From positions 45,847,022 to 45,911,021 of the forward strand of contig NC_012873.2 in the NCBI RefSeq assembly GCF_000003195.3: a stretch of DNA of 64,000 bases, read 5' to 3'. A program made the position numbers and the translations under genes. This DNA is from Sorghum bicolor (Eukaryota; Streptophyta; Magnoliopsida; Poales; Poaceae). Positions 11,063 to 22,944 of this stretch are shown piece after piece. Positions within the stretch are counted from its first letter, which is position 1, and every line of letters starts with the position of its first letter. The notes beneath the pieces are model-generated. The model had not been told where the DNA came from and made no database searches. It saw nothing but the letters and a program-made list of their open reading frames with translations.

Positions 11063-14000
11063 CTAATAACCCGATCGAGATAGCTTTAGCCTATTAATAT
11101 CTCTTAGCGCTCTAAACTCAGGCTTTGCTAGGACGCTGGTCGGGTCGTGATATTTCCCTTCGGTGGGAATAGCTTCTCTCAAGAGAAAAGTGCAGAGGTC
11201 CTCAACTATGTTATATAGAACAGCTTGAGTCACGCTCTTCGCCTTTTCCAACTCATGTTGCTGCAGAGGAAGTTAGAAACATCATAAATTTATAGTTCAT
11301 ATAACACATTAGCAACAAAAAATGACACAAATAATATAAACGACTATTAGAGCAATACCTTAGAAGGGTTAGTTACATATCTTCCGGTCTCTCTCATGAA
11401 CTCGCAGACGTAGAATCCACAGTGGAGCGATCCAACTGGTTGCTTATGGCACTGATGTATGACAAAAAAGTGGATATTTATTACTTGCAACATCGTCATA
11501 TGCATATTATATTTATAAAAGATAGCTTGTGATATTTTGGTACGTACCGGCCATTTATAAAATAATCTCAATGGCTGCCCAGTTCTGATGAATCACACCT
11601 TCCACCTTTGATCTTATAATACCTATAGGCCCTATAGTATCGAATACACAATCCTCAAGTTATTCTGAAACTCTTATAAAAGTAGATATGAATATTTAAT
11701 GTACTCAGCTTACCGTTCCAAGTGTGTAATGAATTTTGCATAACTTGAAGGATCGTAGTCTGCAGAGTCTAGGACTAGCACACGTCCTAGACTAGGATTA
11801 ATGAGGAGGCAGATCAAGTGGTCCCTGAGAGAATCGAATTTATGATGCAAGTGCCCATTGAAATTACTAATACGACGATGAATACAAATTGACACCTACC
11901 CAAAGTTTTATAGGGCAACAACACATTCTCGATCTTGATACTTGAGCAGTGCTAAGGCTATGTAGAGGTCGTATTTACATTCATAATCTAGTCGACTTTC
12001 ATCTATTATCTTCTTACGCTCAGCGGGGTCCAGACCTTCTAAGGAGTCGTGTTTGTCTCCGATTCTGAAGTTGTGCTGCTCCTCGCATATCTTCATCGGG
12101 CTCAGATACGCAACCCTTTAACTGGCAGACCTATCCGGATCTGAACCGTACCGCATCTCTTGTTGTTCAAAATTCATTCTGCAATGAGCACTTGTACGTT
12201 AGATGTTGAAAATTGATGCAACTCATGAATAATAACACAAGATAGTACGAGTGACACTTACAATGCAAACACGGTTACTAGCTACACGTCTAGTCTCTGC
12301 AGGTTCATCATTAGCCACATGTCCTCGAAGGTAACGATTGCCTTTGTACGCTAACTATTGAATGCTGTTGGTGGTATAATCACATTGATCGTGTCAATGC
12401 CTACAGAAGCTGCTCTCATATACCAGTCATGCATCCTTTTTATACCAGCTGGGATCTTTTTGAGTTTGTCCCAACTAAGTAGTGGTCTGCCTGGCTCATA
12501 TTTAGAAGGGACAAATTTGTAATCATCCTTCGTTGGTGGCCTGATATTGACAATACGTGTTTCACAGCTTTTTGATCCCTCCTTCTCATGCTCTGCTAAG
12601 TCAACAAGTTTTGAAGTGTGGCTCCTTGCAATTCCGGACAAAAATCGGACCGTACCAGCGGCCTTCTTCTTTGGCTCGTACGGGGAAACCAATTTGGGGA
12701 CCGAGAATTTTGTTTTCTTTGGTTGCGGTGGTGTCTTATCATCATTTTTGGGTGCCGGTGGTGTGGAAGATTGCGGTGTTGAAGCATGGGGTTTAGGTGA
12801 TGGTGGTGGAGTGGGTTTTGATGGTGGCGGAGATGGTGGTTGAGGCATTATTGGTGATGGTGGTGGTGGGGATTGTGGATGCAAGATTGGAGAGGTTGGT
12901 GGAGTGGGAAGAGATGTTGGATGGGACGACTCCTGAGTCTGTGGCACTTCTCGGGGTGATGGTTCTGGTACCTGAGACAGCAGGACGTCCCGTCGAGGCC
13001 AAAGAATAAAATTCTTGATAGCTTGTCCCAGTTTTTCAATGCCCTCGGGACTGGGAATGTCTAGCATGTCGTCCTCATATCCTTGGACAACTGTCAACAC
13101 TTCCACCCTGCAGTAGTCCTCAGGGATCTCACTACCATGGAATTGACGCCCCGGGATCGCAAGTCCTGTGGCTACTTCCCTTGTACGGTTATTGTTAAAA
13201 CCATACCTTATGACTAGGGAGCAAGGCACAGGACTATCGATCTCATCAACTGGATAGCGGAACTTGTCTCCGGTAGAGGTAATACTACTTGGGACGACCG
13301 GAGCTTGTTCTATTGTTGTCGGGGCGACGACTAGCTGCATTGGAAGAGGCTTCTGGCCACTTAATTGGCTAGACATTGCGGTCGCCAATCGCTGCATCAA
13401 CTCAGGAGGAGGATTGGAGAGGATTTTAGACATCACCTCTTCGACTTCTCTCTTAGCCTCCTCCTTAAAATAATTAGACATTTTTGCCTTGTAGCGATCC
13501 TGTTTCCTATACATTGCTTCCCACTCTGGTCCGAAGCCTTCTTTCCATCCTTATTTTGATGAGATGCCTCGTACACGACCAGGATGCTCTGGGTTACCTA
13601 GAGCAATAGTAAGGACATCTTTCTCCCTTTGAGGCTTAAATTCACCCGCTTGCTGCTTAGCTGCCACAGCGAAAATATTCTTCGCTGCCTCTTCGACCAT
13701 TGGCTCAGAAAATGATAAGCCAGACTTGGCTTCCTTTGCCGGTACACGAGCACGAATCCACCTCGAGCCCCTGCGACCAAGTTGGTCAGGGAGCGCTGGC
13801 AGACCCTTAGCCCTCTACGCTTCATCCTCTTGCTCCCATTGGGCAAGCTTGCGCTGGTAACCACCTGTGCCTAGATGATGGTGGTACTTGTTCCTTTTTG
13901 CGAGCTTGGATTTAGATTCGCTCAAAGCTTTGAACTCCTCGGTACTTCTCTACTCTATAAACACCGCCCACTGACCAGCAGTGATTTTATACCTTTTTGT

Positions 14001-14832
14001 CGGGTCCAACCCTTTCTTTGCCCACTTAGAATTCAACTCGGACTTGTAATTCCTAAACATGATTCCCCACTGGTTCAATGTGTACTCCTTTACTAGGTCT
14101 TCTGAACCCTGAGGTAAAACAAACCTTGTAAGTAGCTTGTCCCACATTCTTGTGATTTCATTTTGGTCCACATTTGCCCACTCCCTGTGATGTCAAGATG
14201 GTCCCTAACTAAGAATCCAAGTGCGTTACGCCACTTAGGTAAGGCCTCTAGAGGAGCTAGGGGTTGTCCTATCGGGCTCACATCTGTAATTCTAAATGTG
14301 ACTTTTGAAAACTGATTCAATCCTCTGTCACCTCGTTTCCTTTTTCTATCATCAGTCTTCTCCGTGGTCTTCTCGGTGGTTGTCTCCGTCGTCGGTTCGG
14401 GTGCACCTTCATGTGTGAATTCTTCCTGGGATAGGATCTCTTTCAGCTCATGAAACTGAGATAACACCTCCTGTTCATGTTAAAAGTTAAACACATAAAT
14501 CATTCTTGTACATATACTGAGGGACATAAAAGTTAGAAAGATTTAATTATGGATGAGTAATTCATCACCTCATATACTTCTGGAATGTAATCAGGGTCAC
14601 GTTCTAATTCACGACGAGCGTTCCTCTCTATGCGAGGATCTAGAATGTCGCTAGGGGAGGTCTCGTACGAAGGACTTGATACACGTTCTTTTGCATTCTC
14701 TGTGTGGTCCGACCCTTATGCTTGCTCAGTGCTGTGTGATACTTGCACCTTCTCTGTGTGGTCCGAACCTTTTGCCGGTGCTTGGTCGATGCGGTCAGAC
14801 CCTGACGCTTGGTTTGGGGTTGGAGAAGCCAT
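11063..14832 (-). pseudogene. CACTA-B gene 2: Transposase_24-like / Ulp1-like protease fusion, broken
   Basis: It starts at the ATG at 14830-14832. By comparison with CACTA-C it has seven coding exons. The large exon encodes a Transposase_24-like region (KWAKKGLDPTKRYKITAGQW) and a HPGRVR motif, then a proline-rich linker (about 12750-12960). The last five exons encode a C48/Ulp1-like protease with DHxICLL, LDSAD and [18 protein letters not shown], i.e. candidate His, Asp, Gln and Cys. Lesions: a stop in exon 1 near 14715, a 4-base loss near 14190, a stop near 13965 and a frameshift near 13870, a stop near 13555, and a stop at about 12120. The conserved Trp after His is Leu here. Confidence 0.8.
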
Positions 14833-15350
14833 CGTGATAATCTATTCAAATAATTACTTAGCATATGCATAACTGCTTTGTAAATAATTGCATTATAAAT
14901 AATTGCATTATAAAAAATAATAATAATTACTTAGCATATGCATAATGTATATACATAGACATTTAGGGTTTAGGGTTTAGGGGTTTAGGGTTTAGGGTTT
15001 ACGTTTGGAGAAGTCATCGTGATAATCTATACAAATAATTGCATTATAAAAAAGAAATAATAATTACTTAGCATATGCATAATGTATATACATAGACATT
15101 TAGGGTTTAGGGTTTAGAGTTGGAGAAGTAATCGTGATAATCTATACAAATAATTGCATTATAAAAAAGAAATAATAATTACTTAGCATATGCATAATGT
15201 ATATACATAGACTTTTAGGGTTTAGGGTTTAGAGTTTAGGGTTTAGGGTTTAGGTTTGGAGAAGTCATCGTGATAATCTATACAAATAATTGCATTATAA
15301 AAAGAAATAATAATTATTTAGCATATGCATAATGTATATACATAGACACT
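14821..15350. repeat. Tandem repeat with interstitial telomere-like TTTAGGG runs
   Basis: Four units begin near 14821, 15006, 15121 and 15257, each with GGAGAAG-[TC]-CATCGTGATAATC followed by ATTGCATTATAAAAA and ATGCATAATGTATATACATAGAC. The first three end in runs of the plant telomere repeat TTTAGGG (14962-15000, 15100-15117, 15213-15254). The first unit contains the start codon of gene 2, so the array lies immediately upstream in its leader or first intron. Confidence 0.88.
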
Positions 15351-15640
15351 TAAACTAAAAGTAAATATTAATTGTTTATTATTTTTATACATATATAAAT
15401 ATATAATTGCATTGTAAATAATTGCATTATAAATAATTGCATTATAAAAAAGAAATAAATATATAATTGCATTGTAAATTATACATCATAAAATAATACA
15501 TTTAATAATTAATAATACATCATATATATTTATTTAGGATAATTAATAATTAATAATACATCATATACATTTATTTAGGATAATTAATAATTATTTAGAA
15601 CAATTATACATCATAAACATCATATAAGAAAAATAAAAAA
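15351..15640. other. AT-rich intron-like stretch of CACTA-B gene 2
   Basis: Low-complexity TAATAATTAATAATTATTTAGGA repeats with no gene. It matches the expanded array at 56930-57513 in CACTA-C. Confidence 0.7.
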
Positions 15641-15649
15641 TAAGAAAAA

Positions 15650-16110
15650 TAAAAAAACTGGCCGCTGGTGGGCCGGCCCAGCTGGGCAGGCGGCCCACCG
15701 GCCCCTGCCCCTCCCACTCCCCCACACCCTCTCCACCGGTCGCAGCAAGCACGCCGCCGCCGCCGCCTCGGTTGAGGAGCCTCGACACTCCCCCGAGGCG
15801 GCTGCGCGCAGCTCCCGAGGCTTCCTCGCGTGGAGCCGCAGCCGCAGCCGCAGCCCTGCCCCCGACGACAGCCGTCCAGCCGCCTCTGGCCGCGCCGCCG
15901 GCGGTGAGCAGCGGCCGCGCGCGCGGTGCCTCCCTCTCCCCGACCAAGTGCGCTCCCGCGGCGAGTGAGCGAGCTTACCTCGACGGGAACGACGACGGGC
16001 GACAGATGCTCGACGGAGAACGACGGACGACGGATCTGGATGCTCGACGGAAAATTTCAGCGGCCTGCCGGCGTCGATTCGAACTTCTGGCGCGCTTTGA
16101 GACTTAGAAA
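15650..16110 (-). other. GC-rich 5' leader exon of CACTA-B gene 2 (probable)
   Basis: This block is strongly GC-rich amid AT-rich DNA and sits just downstream of a TATA box. On the minus strand a consensus donor, GTCGAGGTAAGC, occurs near 15975-15984, which would end a non-coding first exon. Long ORFs here in several frames reflect base composition; none shows a known domain. The matching part of CACTA-C is lost in the assembly gap. Confidence 0.5.
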
Positions 16111-16130
16111 ATTTTGGGGGTCTGCGCGCA

Positions 16131-16142
16131 GCCTTTATATGG
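16131..16142 (-). promoter_or_regulatory. Internal TATA box of CACTA-B gene 2
   Basis: The minus strand reads CCATATAAAGGC. Transcription would start near 16105 and run into the GC-rich leader. Immediately upstream lie ACAGGCGG motifs like those at the element ends. Confidence 0.65.
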
Positions 16143-16146
16143 CCCC

Positions 16147-16226
16147 CATTTCTACAGGCGGCTGGATTGACCACCGTCTGTATTGAGCTATTTCTACAGG
16201 CGGTGGTCAATGCCAACCGCCTGTAC
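16147..16226. repeat. Internal cluster of the subterminal motif beside the gene 2 promoter
   Basis: TTCTACAGGCGG occurs twice, with inverted CCGTCTGTA and CCGCCTGTA partners, within 80 bases and directly upstream of the gene 2 TATA box. The motif matches the left subterminal array. CACTA-C retains part of it at 58041-58062. Confidence 0.8.
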
Positions 16227-17215
16227 AAAGATTTTTGTAATTTTTTTATTATTTTTGTTTTCTATATTTTTGGTAACTGTCTTTTAATTGCATGTTGATA
16301 TTATAATATAATAATATTTTAACATAATTTTTCTATATTCTATATTTGTAACATAATTATATTCTTTATATATTATTTGTATAATGATATTTCACACCTA
16401 TATATTATTTTTATATTATTTTACATTTCAAATGCATATTGCATATTGTATGAAAGGTAGAGCTTGATGAGCTCTAACTTCACTCTATCCAAAACTTTTT
16501 CATTTGAGGACTTTTAGTGCCTAGTTGGACCTAGTTTGACCTACTCAAATTTTGAAATTTCACATTTCCACAACTACACACACGTTTTCGAAACCTGAGA
16601 CGTCCCCAACTCGAAAAGTCATGAATACAAAGATTGTTCCACTCATCAAGATATACATTTCATACATAGGACATTTTTGCATTTGACAAAGCGTTTCAAA
16701 AGTGTAGTTCTAAATCCACAAGTCTCACATATAGTTCATAAAGTTTGTGTCACATTCAACACTTTGTGACTAGAGTATACCAATCCTTTCCCAAATGCCA
16801 AAATATCTTATGTATGGAATGTGTATCTTGAGGAGCTCTAACACCCATGTATTCAAAAGTTTTTTATTTGAGGTCATTTAGTGCCTAGTTTGACCAAGTC
16901 AAATCTTGGATTTTTTCTGAAAAGTCACTTTGACCGGACCCTTTGTAGTCTCAAATACAAAAGTCATGAATACAAAGTTTGTCCAGCTCATCAAGATACA
17001 CATTGTGTGTAAGGGTCAACTTTTCATCTGAGAGAGTTTGGACCACTCAAATTTTGAAATTTCAAATTTCCACAGCTACACACACGTTTTCGATACCCGA
17101 GACGTCCCCAACTCGAAAAGTCATGAATACAAAGTTTGTTCCACTCATCAAGATATATATTTCATAAATAGGACATTTTTGCATTTGACAAAGCGTTTAC
17201 ATGATGAATCACAGA
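16227..17215. repeat. Spacer between tnp2 and gene 2 with an internal duplication
   Basis: No gene is seen. A block containing CTCAAATTTTGAAATTTC, ACACACGTTTTCGA, GACGTCCCCAACTCGAAAAG and GGACATTTTTGCATTTGACA occurs at about 16540-16695 and again at 17036-17198, an offset of about 500 bases. A second short theme, GAGCTCTAAC followed by TTTGAGG and TTTAGTGCCTAGTT, also occurs twice. The region follows the tnp2 stop and precedes the gene 2 promoter. Confidence 0.8.
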
Positions 17216-17221
17216 TACAAT

Positions 17222-20200
17222 CTAGGCCGCTACTATTCTTCCTTGTCCAGCAGGGCGCACCCATGGCAAAGAACTCTGTGGGATGCTTCGCTCAATATTT
17301 TTTATCTTCATAGGATGGTCCACAAAGAGGGACATATCACTGAACTGGTTAAAATTCTCCAGATCCGATACACCGTCAACTCCAACTGCTTGTTGCTTTT
17401 CTAGAAAAACTACATGCTTCGGTTTGTCGGTACTTTTCTTCTCATTCTTAGAAAGGATCTGCTCAGCACAGAAAACCTGTGCAGCACGATTAGCAAGGAT
17501 CCATGGGTCATCTTTATATCTCACCTTACTTAGATCAAGAACTCTGACCCCATAATTATCCACTGTGACATGTTTATCTTCAACCCATTGACATCGAAAC
17601 AGGGATCTGAAATGTACCATAGTCTAGTTCCCATATGTCCTCGATGAAGCCAAAGTATGTAATAATATCACCAGTTTTGTCATCTACGGCCTCGCATCGA
17701 ACACCACTATTTTGTGTCATGCTCTTTTGGTCCTTGGACTTAGTATGAAATGTGAATCCACTTATGTCATAGGTTTGCCATGTTATGACTTGGCGTGATG
17801 GTCCAGATGCCAAAGCCTTGATGGTTTGTTTCTCAATTGTTTCCCCATAAGGAATGTCCTGCTCCCTTAGCCATGTGTACAACTGTTTCTTGTGATCCTT
17901 CATTACCCAATCCTCTGTTTGCCTAGGATTATGTTCTCGAAGCTCATCCATGTGTTGTTCAATCAAATGCTCCATTATCGAGAGCTGATGTAAGATGCTG
18001 TGATGTGCCTCAAGTACTGTATTGTAATCTGGTGGGATGAATGATTTTCGTCCAATCCTCCCACATCCATGTAGCCTAACCTCATGTCGTGACGGAGGCA
18101 AACCTATTGCAACCTGGTCTTTTAGGACATTATTGCAGAATGGTCCTCCGGACTCAATCGCCTCTTCGGTACAATACCCCTCTATCATGGACGCCTCGGG
18201 ACGAGCACGAGTTGATACATAGCCATTTAGTATTGACATAAAACGCTCGTAAGTCCACATTTCATGCACGTACATGGGACCCAGTGCCTATATTTGTGGA
18301 ACCAAGTGCACCACAAGGTGCACCATGATATCAAAGAATAATGGGGGGAAACACATCTCAAACTGTGACACTGTTTCCACTGTGAATTCCTGAAGGGATT
18401 CTAACTCATCACGGTCAATTACCTTTTGTGTGATCTTGTTGAAAAAGTAGCACAACCGTGTGACTGCCATCTTTAAGAATACTAGATTTATAGCCCTTAT
18501 TGCAATATGGAGGAAAGTAGTCAGCATGACATGACAATCATGTGAGTTGTAGTTGGTGAGTGCAAGGTCATTCATTGACACAAAACTCCGTATGCTAGAG
18601 CAGAATCCAGATGGGACTTTCAATTTCTTCAATCACTCACACATCGCATGTTTCTCATCTATGTTGAGGTTGTAGCTTGCTGCTAGGAGATGGTACTTCC
18701 CATTTTCTTGAAGAACAAGATGAAGCTCTTTTTTTATGCCTAACTGCACCATGTCAAAGCGTGAATTGAGTCCTTCCTTTGTCTTGGTCTTGATGTCTAG
18801 CAATGTGCCAATTAGACTTTCGAACACATTCTTCTAGACGTGCATACCATCAATCGCGTGTCGTACATCCAAGTCTTTCTAGTATGGCAAATACTCAAAG
18901 AAAATGGACTTCTTCTTGAATGTTGCCCCTGGAGTTGATTTGATATCCTTTCTTAATTTTCCATCCTTTGTCTTCTTTCCAAACACAAATTTAATGTTGC
19001 TCACTATTTTGAAAACTCTATGGCCTTTGCTATTACCTAATGGTGCATCTGAGTTCCTTTCATCATTATAGTCAAAGTACTTATCCATCTTTTTCAGGCG
19101 GTACTTGTGTCCTTTCGATAAGAAGCGTTTGTGCCTCATGTACACTATCTTCTTAGATGCATTAAGGGACACGTAATGGGTTCCATCTATGCACACCACG
19201 CAACCAACCTTTCCCTTGAATTGCCCTGATAAAATAAAGAGAGCAGGGTAATCGTTGATAGTAACAAAAATAATTGCTCTTAGCGTGAATGAATCTTTGC
19301 GATACTCGTCCAACATTTGAACACCTTTTTCCCATAACATTTTCATTTCCTCCATCAATGGCTCCAAGAAAACATCCATGTCAACTCCAGGTTGAACTGG
19401 TCCAGAGATAAGTAAGGTTAGCAAAAGGTATTTTCGCTTCTGCATCAACCATGGAGGGAGGTTGTAGATGGTGAGAATCACCGACCATGTGCTATGCTTG
19501 CTGCTCCTCTTAGCAAATGGATTCATCCCATCTGTACACAGTGCGAACCTAACATTCCTTGGTTCGCTGGCAAAGTCTCGGTGGTTGTCATTGAAATCTT
19601 GCCACTGCTTTCCATCGGCTGGATGGCGAAGCTTGCCATCATTTTTGTGCTCATCAGAAGCATGCCAACTCATAAGTTTTGCATCCTCAGGGTTAGCAAA
19701 CAAACTCCTCAGTCGATCTACCACTGGAAGGTACCATATCACTAAAGCAGGAATCTTTTTCTGTGCATAATAGTCAACCTCTTCTTTATCTTTGCTCATG
19801 GGTATTGAACTCTGTTGGGTGTTCTTTTGGGCCTTCTTTCGCTTCTTCCCTGCTTTACACATGGAGGCAGCACAATCCTCTCGATATTCTTTGTTTGTCT
19901 TGTACCGACTTGCACCACACTTTGGACAACTATCCAAGTCCTTGTAATCATCACCTCGGTACAGGATACAATGATTTCTACACGCATGGATCTTCTCGAC
20001 ACCCATAGTCAGCGGACTGATCAGCTTCTTTGCATAGTACGTGTTAGCAGGAACTTTGTTCTCCTTTGGAAGCATATCGCCGATAATACTTAAGAATGCA
20101 TCGAATCCAGCATCGGACAAACCATACCTGGCTTTTGCCATCAACAGTTTTAGCACAGCTCGTAACGTTTTGTACTCTTTGGTACAACCTTTAGACTCAT

Positions 20201-20741
20201 CATACAAAGGCTCTTCTGCTGCCTTCTTTAAGGCTTCCATCCCTTTCATTAATAACGTTGATGGTTCAATATGACGACGCAACATTGCCTCCAAGAATTC
20301 AGCATCTTCCGCAGCCGTATCATTTGGTAAGACATGAGTTCTTGCACCATCATTTCCCCCAGCAGATCCACCAGCGGTAACATTTGGCACAACATGTTCA
20401 CTCTGGGGTGTGTCGTGGAAAATCTGATCAGCAGGCATGCCTGGACCATCGATGTCGATGTGTGCTGGGTCCCCAACTGTATAAGGCGCTGAGCTACCCT
20501 CTGCATGCTTTGTCCAAATCATGTAATCCTTCATAAATCCTCGGCAGACTAGATGAGAAATGATTACTTTAGTATCTTCAAATAGAAGAATATTTCTGCA
20601 GTCGTAGCATGGACAATATATATGCTTCGTCTTTGTTCTCAAAGCATGGTTCTTAGCGGCATCAACAAACCTATTCACCACAGGTATATATGATGGATCT
20701 AGTCTTGATAAGTTATACATCCATAAGGACCTCTCCATCAT
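17222..20741 (-). pseudogene. tnp2: CACTA-B TNP2-type transposase, three stops and one frameshift
   Basis: The ATG at 20739-20741 follows a good acceptor (CAACAG). The order matches plant TNP2: Transpos_assoc at residues 5-80 (CPCYDCRN, then WTKHAEG), a Cys-rich KIHACRNHCILYRG at 250, Transposase_21 at about 330-545 (CTDGMNPF with D403, NDYPA with D497, both candidate DDE metal ligands), then DUF4218-like (18275-18632) and DUF4216-like (17222-17620) regions. The frame is continuous from 20741 to about 17600 except for three stops (near 18880, 18634 and 18289). A one-base frameshift in the WELDYG...LFRCQWV stretch near 17600 breaks the last domain. The few lesions suggest fairly recent inactivation. 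Confidence 0.9.
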
Positions 20742-20895
20742 GACCTGTTGAAAAGTTAGTAAATTAATTGAAATATTGTCTACGAATATTTGTTATTAAA
20801 AATAAAAGAACACCTAACAATTAAATCAAATTGAAAAAGGAATCATGGAAATGGTGAGAGGAGAGGCAACATCTTAAACAAGAGGGCACAAAAAT

Positions 20896-22944
20896 ATTAT
20901 TCAATTTTATTCAATTTTGTGGCTGATGGCCTATCTCGAATGATTCACAAAGCTCAATCAAACAATCTTTTCTTAGGTTTGATAGATCACATTATTAATA
21001 AAGGTGTAGCAGTACTACAATATGCTGATGATACCATCATTTGTCTTGATCATAATATAGAGGGAGCAAGGAATATGAAGTTGTTGTTATATATGTATGA
21101 ATTGATGGCTGGTCTCAAAATTAACTTTTACAAAAGTGAGGTTCTGGTTATAAATGATAATGCTAACTGGGCTAAGGTCTATGCTGAAATTTTCAATTGT
21201 CAGACTGGTATCTTCCCTATTAAATATCTTGGTGTTCCTGTTAGCCCAAGCAGACTGCATGTTATTGATTGGTTACCTCTGGTTGAAAAAAATAATAAGA
21301 AACTGGATCCTTGGAAGGGAAGTATGATGTCTATTGCTGGGAGAACAGTCTTAATCAATTCTAGTTTGAGCAACTCACCAATTTATCAAATGTCTATATA
21401 TCTGTTGCCTAAAACTATCATAGCCAGAATGGATAAAGTGAGAAGAAAGTTTTTTTGGCAAGGTGGGGGTACTAAAAAAAATATCATTTGCTCAAGTGGA
21501 CTAAAATTTGTAAGCACAAAAAAAAGGGTGGGTTAGGTGTTAAGAATTTTAGGAAAATGAATATTAGTCTGCTTTGTAAATGGTGGTGGAAGCTTGACAA
21601 TGAGAATGGTCTTTGGCAAGACATTATACAATACAAATATATGAGGAAAAAAAACATCTGCACTGTGAAACACAGGCAGAATGACTCAACAGTATGGTCT
21701 GATCTCTTGAAAATTAGACATATATATCTACAAGGAAGGAAGTTGAAAATAGGAAATGGTGACAAAACTATGTTTTGGAAAGATAGTTGGCTCTTTGATA
21801 AACCTCTTGAATGCTTGTTTCCAGACCTTTTAAAAATTTTCATGCAACCAGATATTTCTGTGAATCAGATGAAGCAGAACTCTGTCAATTTTTCTAGATG
21901 GTTAGTAGATAATATGAGACAAGATTGGAACAACATCCTTAGTAGAGTTGAGAAAGTTAGTCTAACAGATGAAGAGGATAGGGTGCTTTGGAAGTTTGAT
22001 AAAAAGGGTTGCTTTTCTGTTAAATCAGTTTATAAATCTCTTACTTCAAATGATGCAGGCATCTATTATAAGAAAATTTGGAAAGGAAAAATACCTGCTA
22101 AAATCAAAATTTTTCTGTGGCTTGTGGCAAATAATGCTTTACTTACTAGGGATAATATCACTAAAAGAAAATGGAATGGTGATCCGTCTTGCTTGTTCTG
22201 TGATTGCAATGAATCTGTTTCACATTTGTTATTTCAATGTAGTTTGGCCAAAGCAGTATTGGCTATTGTGGCACACTGTTTAGGTGCATCTAATGTACCT
22301 AGAAATTTTAATCAATGTTGGGTTTGGTGTGAACAATGGCTACCGAATGGTAACAAATTTCATGCTATAGGCATTGCTGCTATTTGTTGGGCAATTTGGA
22401 AGACTAGAAACAGTGCTTGTTTTGATGGCAAGGTTGTTACAAGTCCAATACATGTTATATGTTATGCTTGTTCGCTCATGGAGTACTGGGCAGGTTTGTT
22501 TTTGGAAGAAGACAAGGAGCAGCTGATCGCTGGAGCTAATACAATATTGAAGATTGCCATGCAGCTGGTGAGTCAAGAGGTGAAAGCTCAAAAACTCCGC
22601 TCTCTGGAGAACAAGTCAACTGACCAAGATGATAAGCCGGATGGACATAAGTAGTCAAGATGTTGCTGGAGATAGAATGCTGACTGGTTTTTTGCAGGAA
22701 TTATCCTCGATGAAGGCTGTTTGTCGCTTGATTAAGCTTTTGTGTAACCAAACTTGGTGTTTTCCTCATACTGTGTTGGCAAGCGATAGTTGTCGTGCGC
22801 TTAGGGCTTCTGCAATCTCTAGAGTTTCTGCCTACAGTGATGCCACTATCTAGTTTTCTCTATCTGTCTTTCAAACTCTTTGTATGAACGGTATTTCCGT
22901 TGTTCATTCAATGGAAATGGGGAAGTTCCCTCGGTTCGAAAAAA
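20896..22944 (+). mobile_element. 5'-truncated L1-type LINE
   Basis: A 2049-base non-LTR retrotransposon fragment flanked by 15-base direct repeats, AGAGGGCACAAAAAT (20881-20895 and 22945-22959). It keeps the end of the RT domain, a zinc-finger region and a 3' UTR ending in a short A tract. The uninterrupted target sequence is seen in the neighbouring tandem unit near 23248, which confirms both ends. Confidence 0.92.
20919..22654 (+). pseudogene. LINE ORF2 fragment: RT C-terminal part and zf-RVT
   Basis: The first frame (20919-21536) contains the RT active-site motif LQYADD (YADD at residues 35-38) and the downstream IKYLGVPV stretch. The second frame (21488-22654) continues the protein after a frameshift near 21500 and includes a zf-RVT region (IFLWLVANNALLTRDN, then CLFCDCNESVSHLLFQC). 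The endonuclease and most of the RT fingers and palm are missing, as expected for 5' truncation. The annotated ATG is simply the first in-frame methionine. Not functional. Confidence 0.88.

Noticed and set aside
12547..13009. Plus-strand Gly/Val-rich ORFs (also at 40599-41088)
   Set aside because: They are antisense shadows of the proline-rich linker of gene 2.
14962..15254. Chromosome-end telomere
   Set aside because: Only short TTTAGGG runs within a transposon repeat, with ordinary sequence on both sides.
15591..16228. GC-rich ORFs on both strands, up to 202 codons
   Set aside because: Many frames are open because of base composition, no domain is recognised, and the region fits a non-coding leader exon better.
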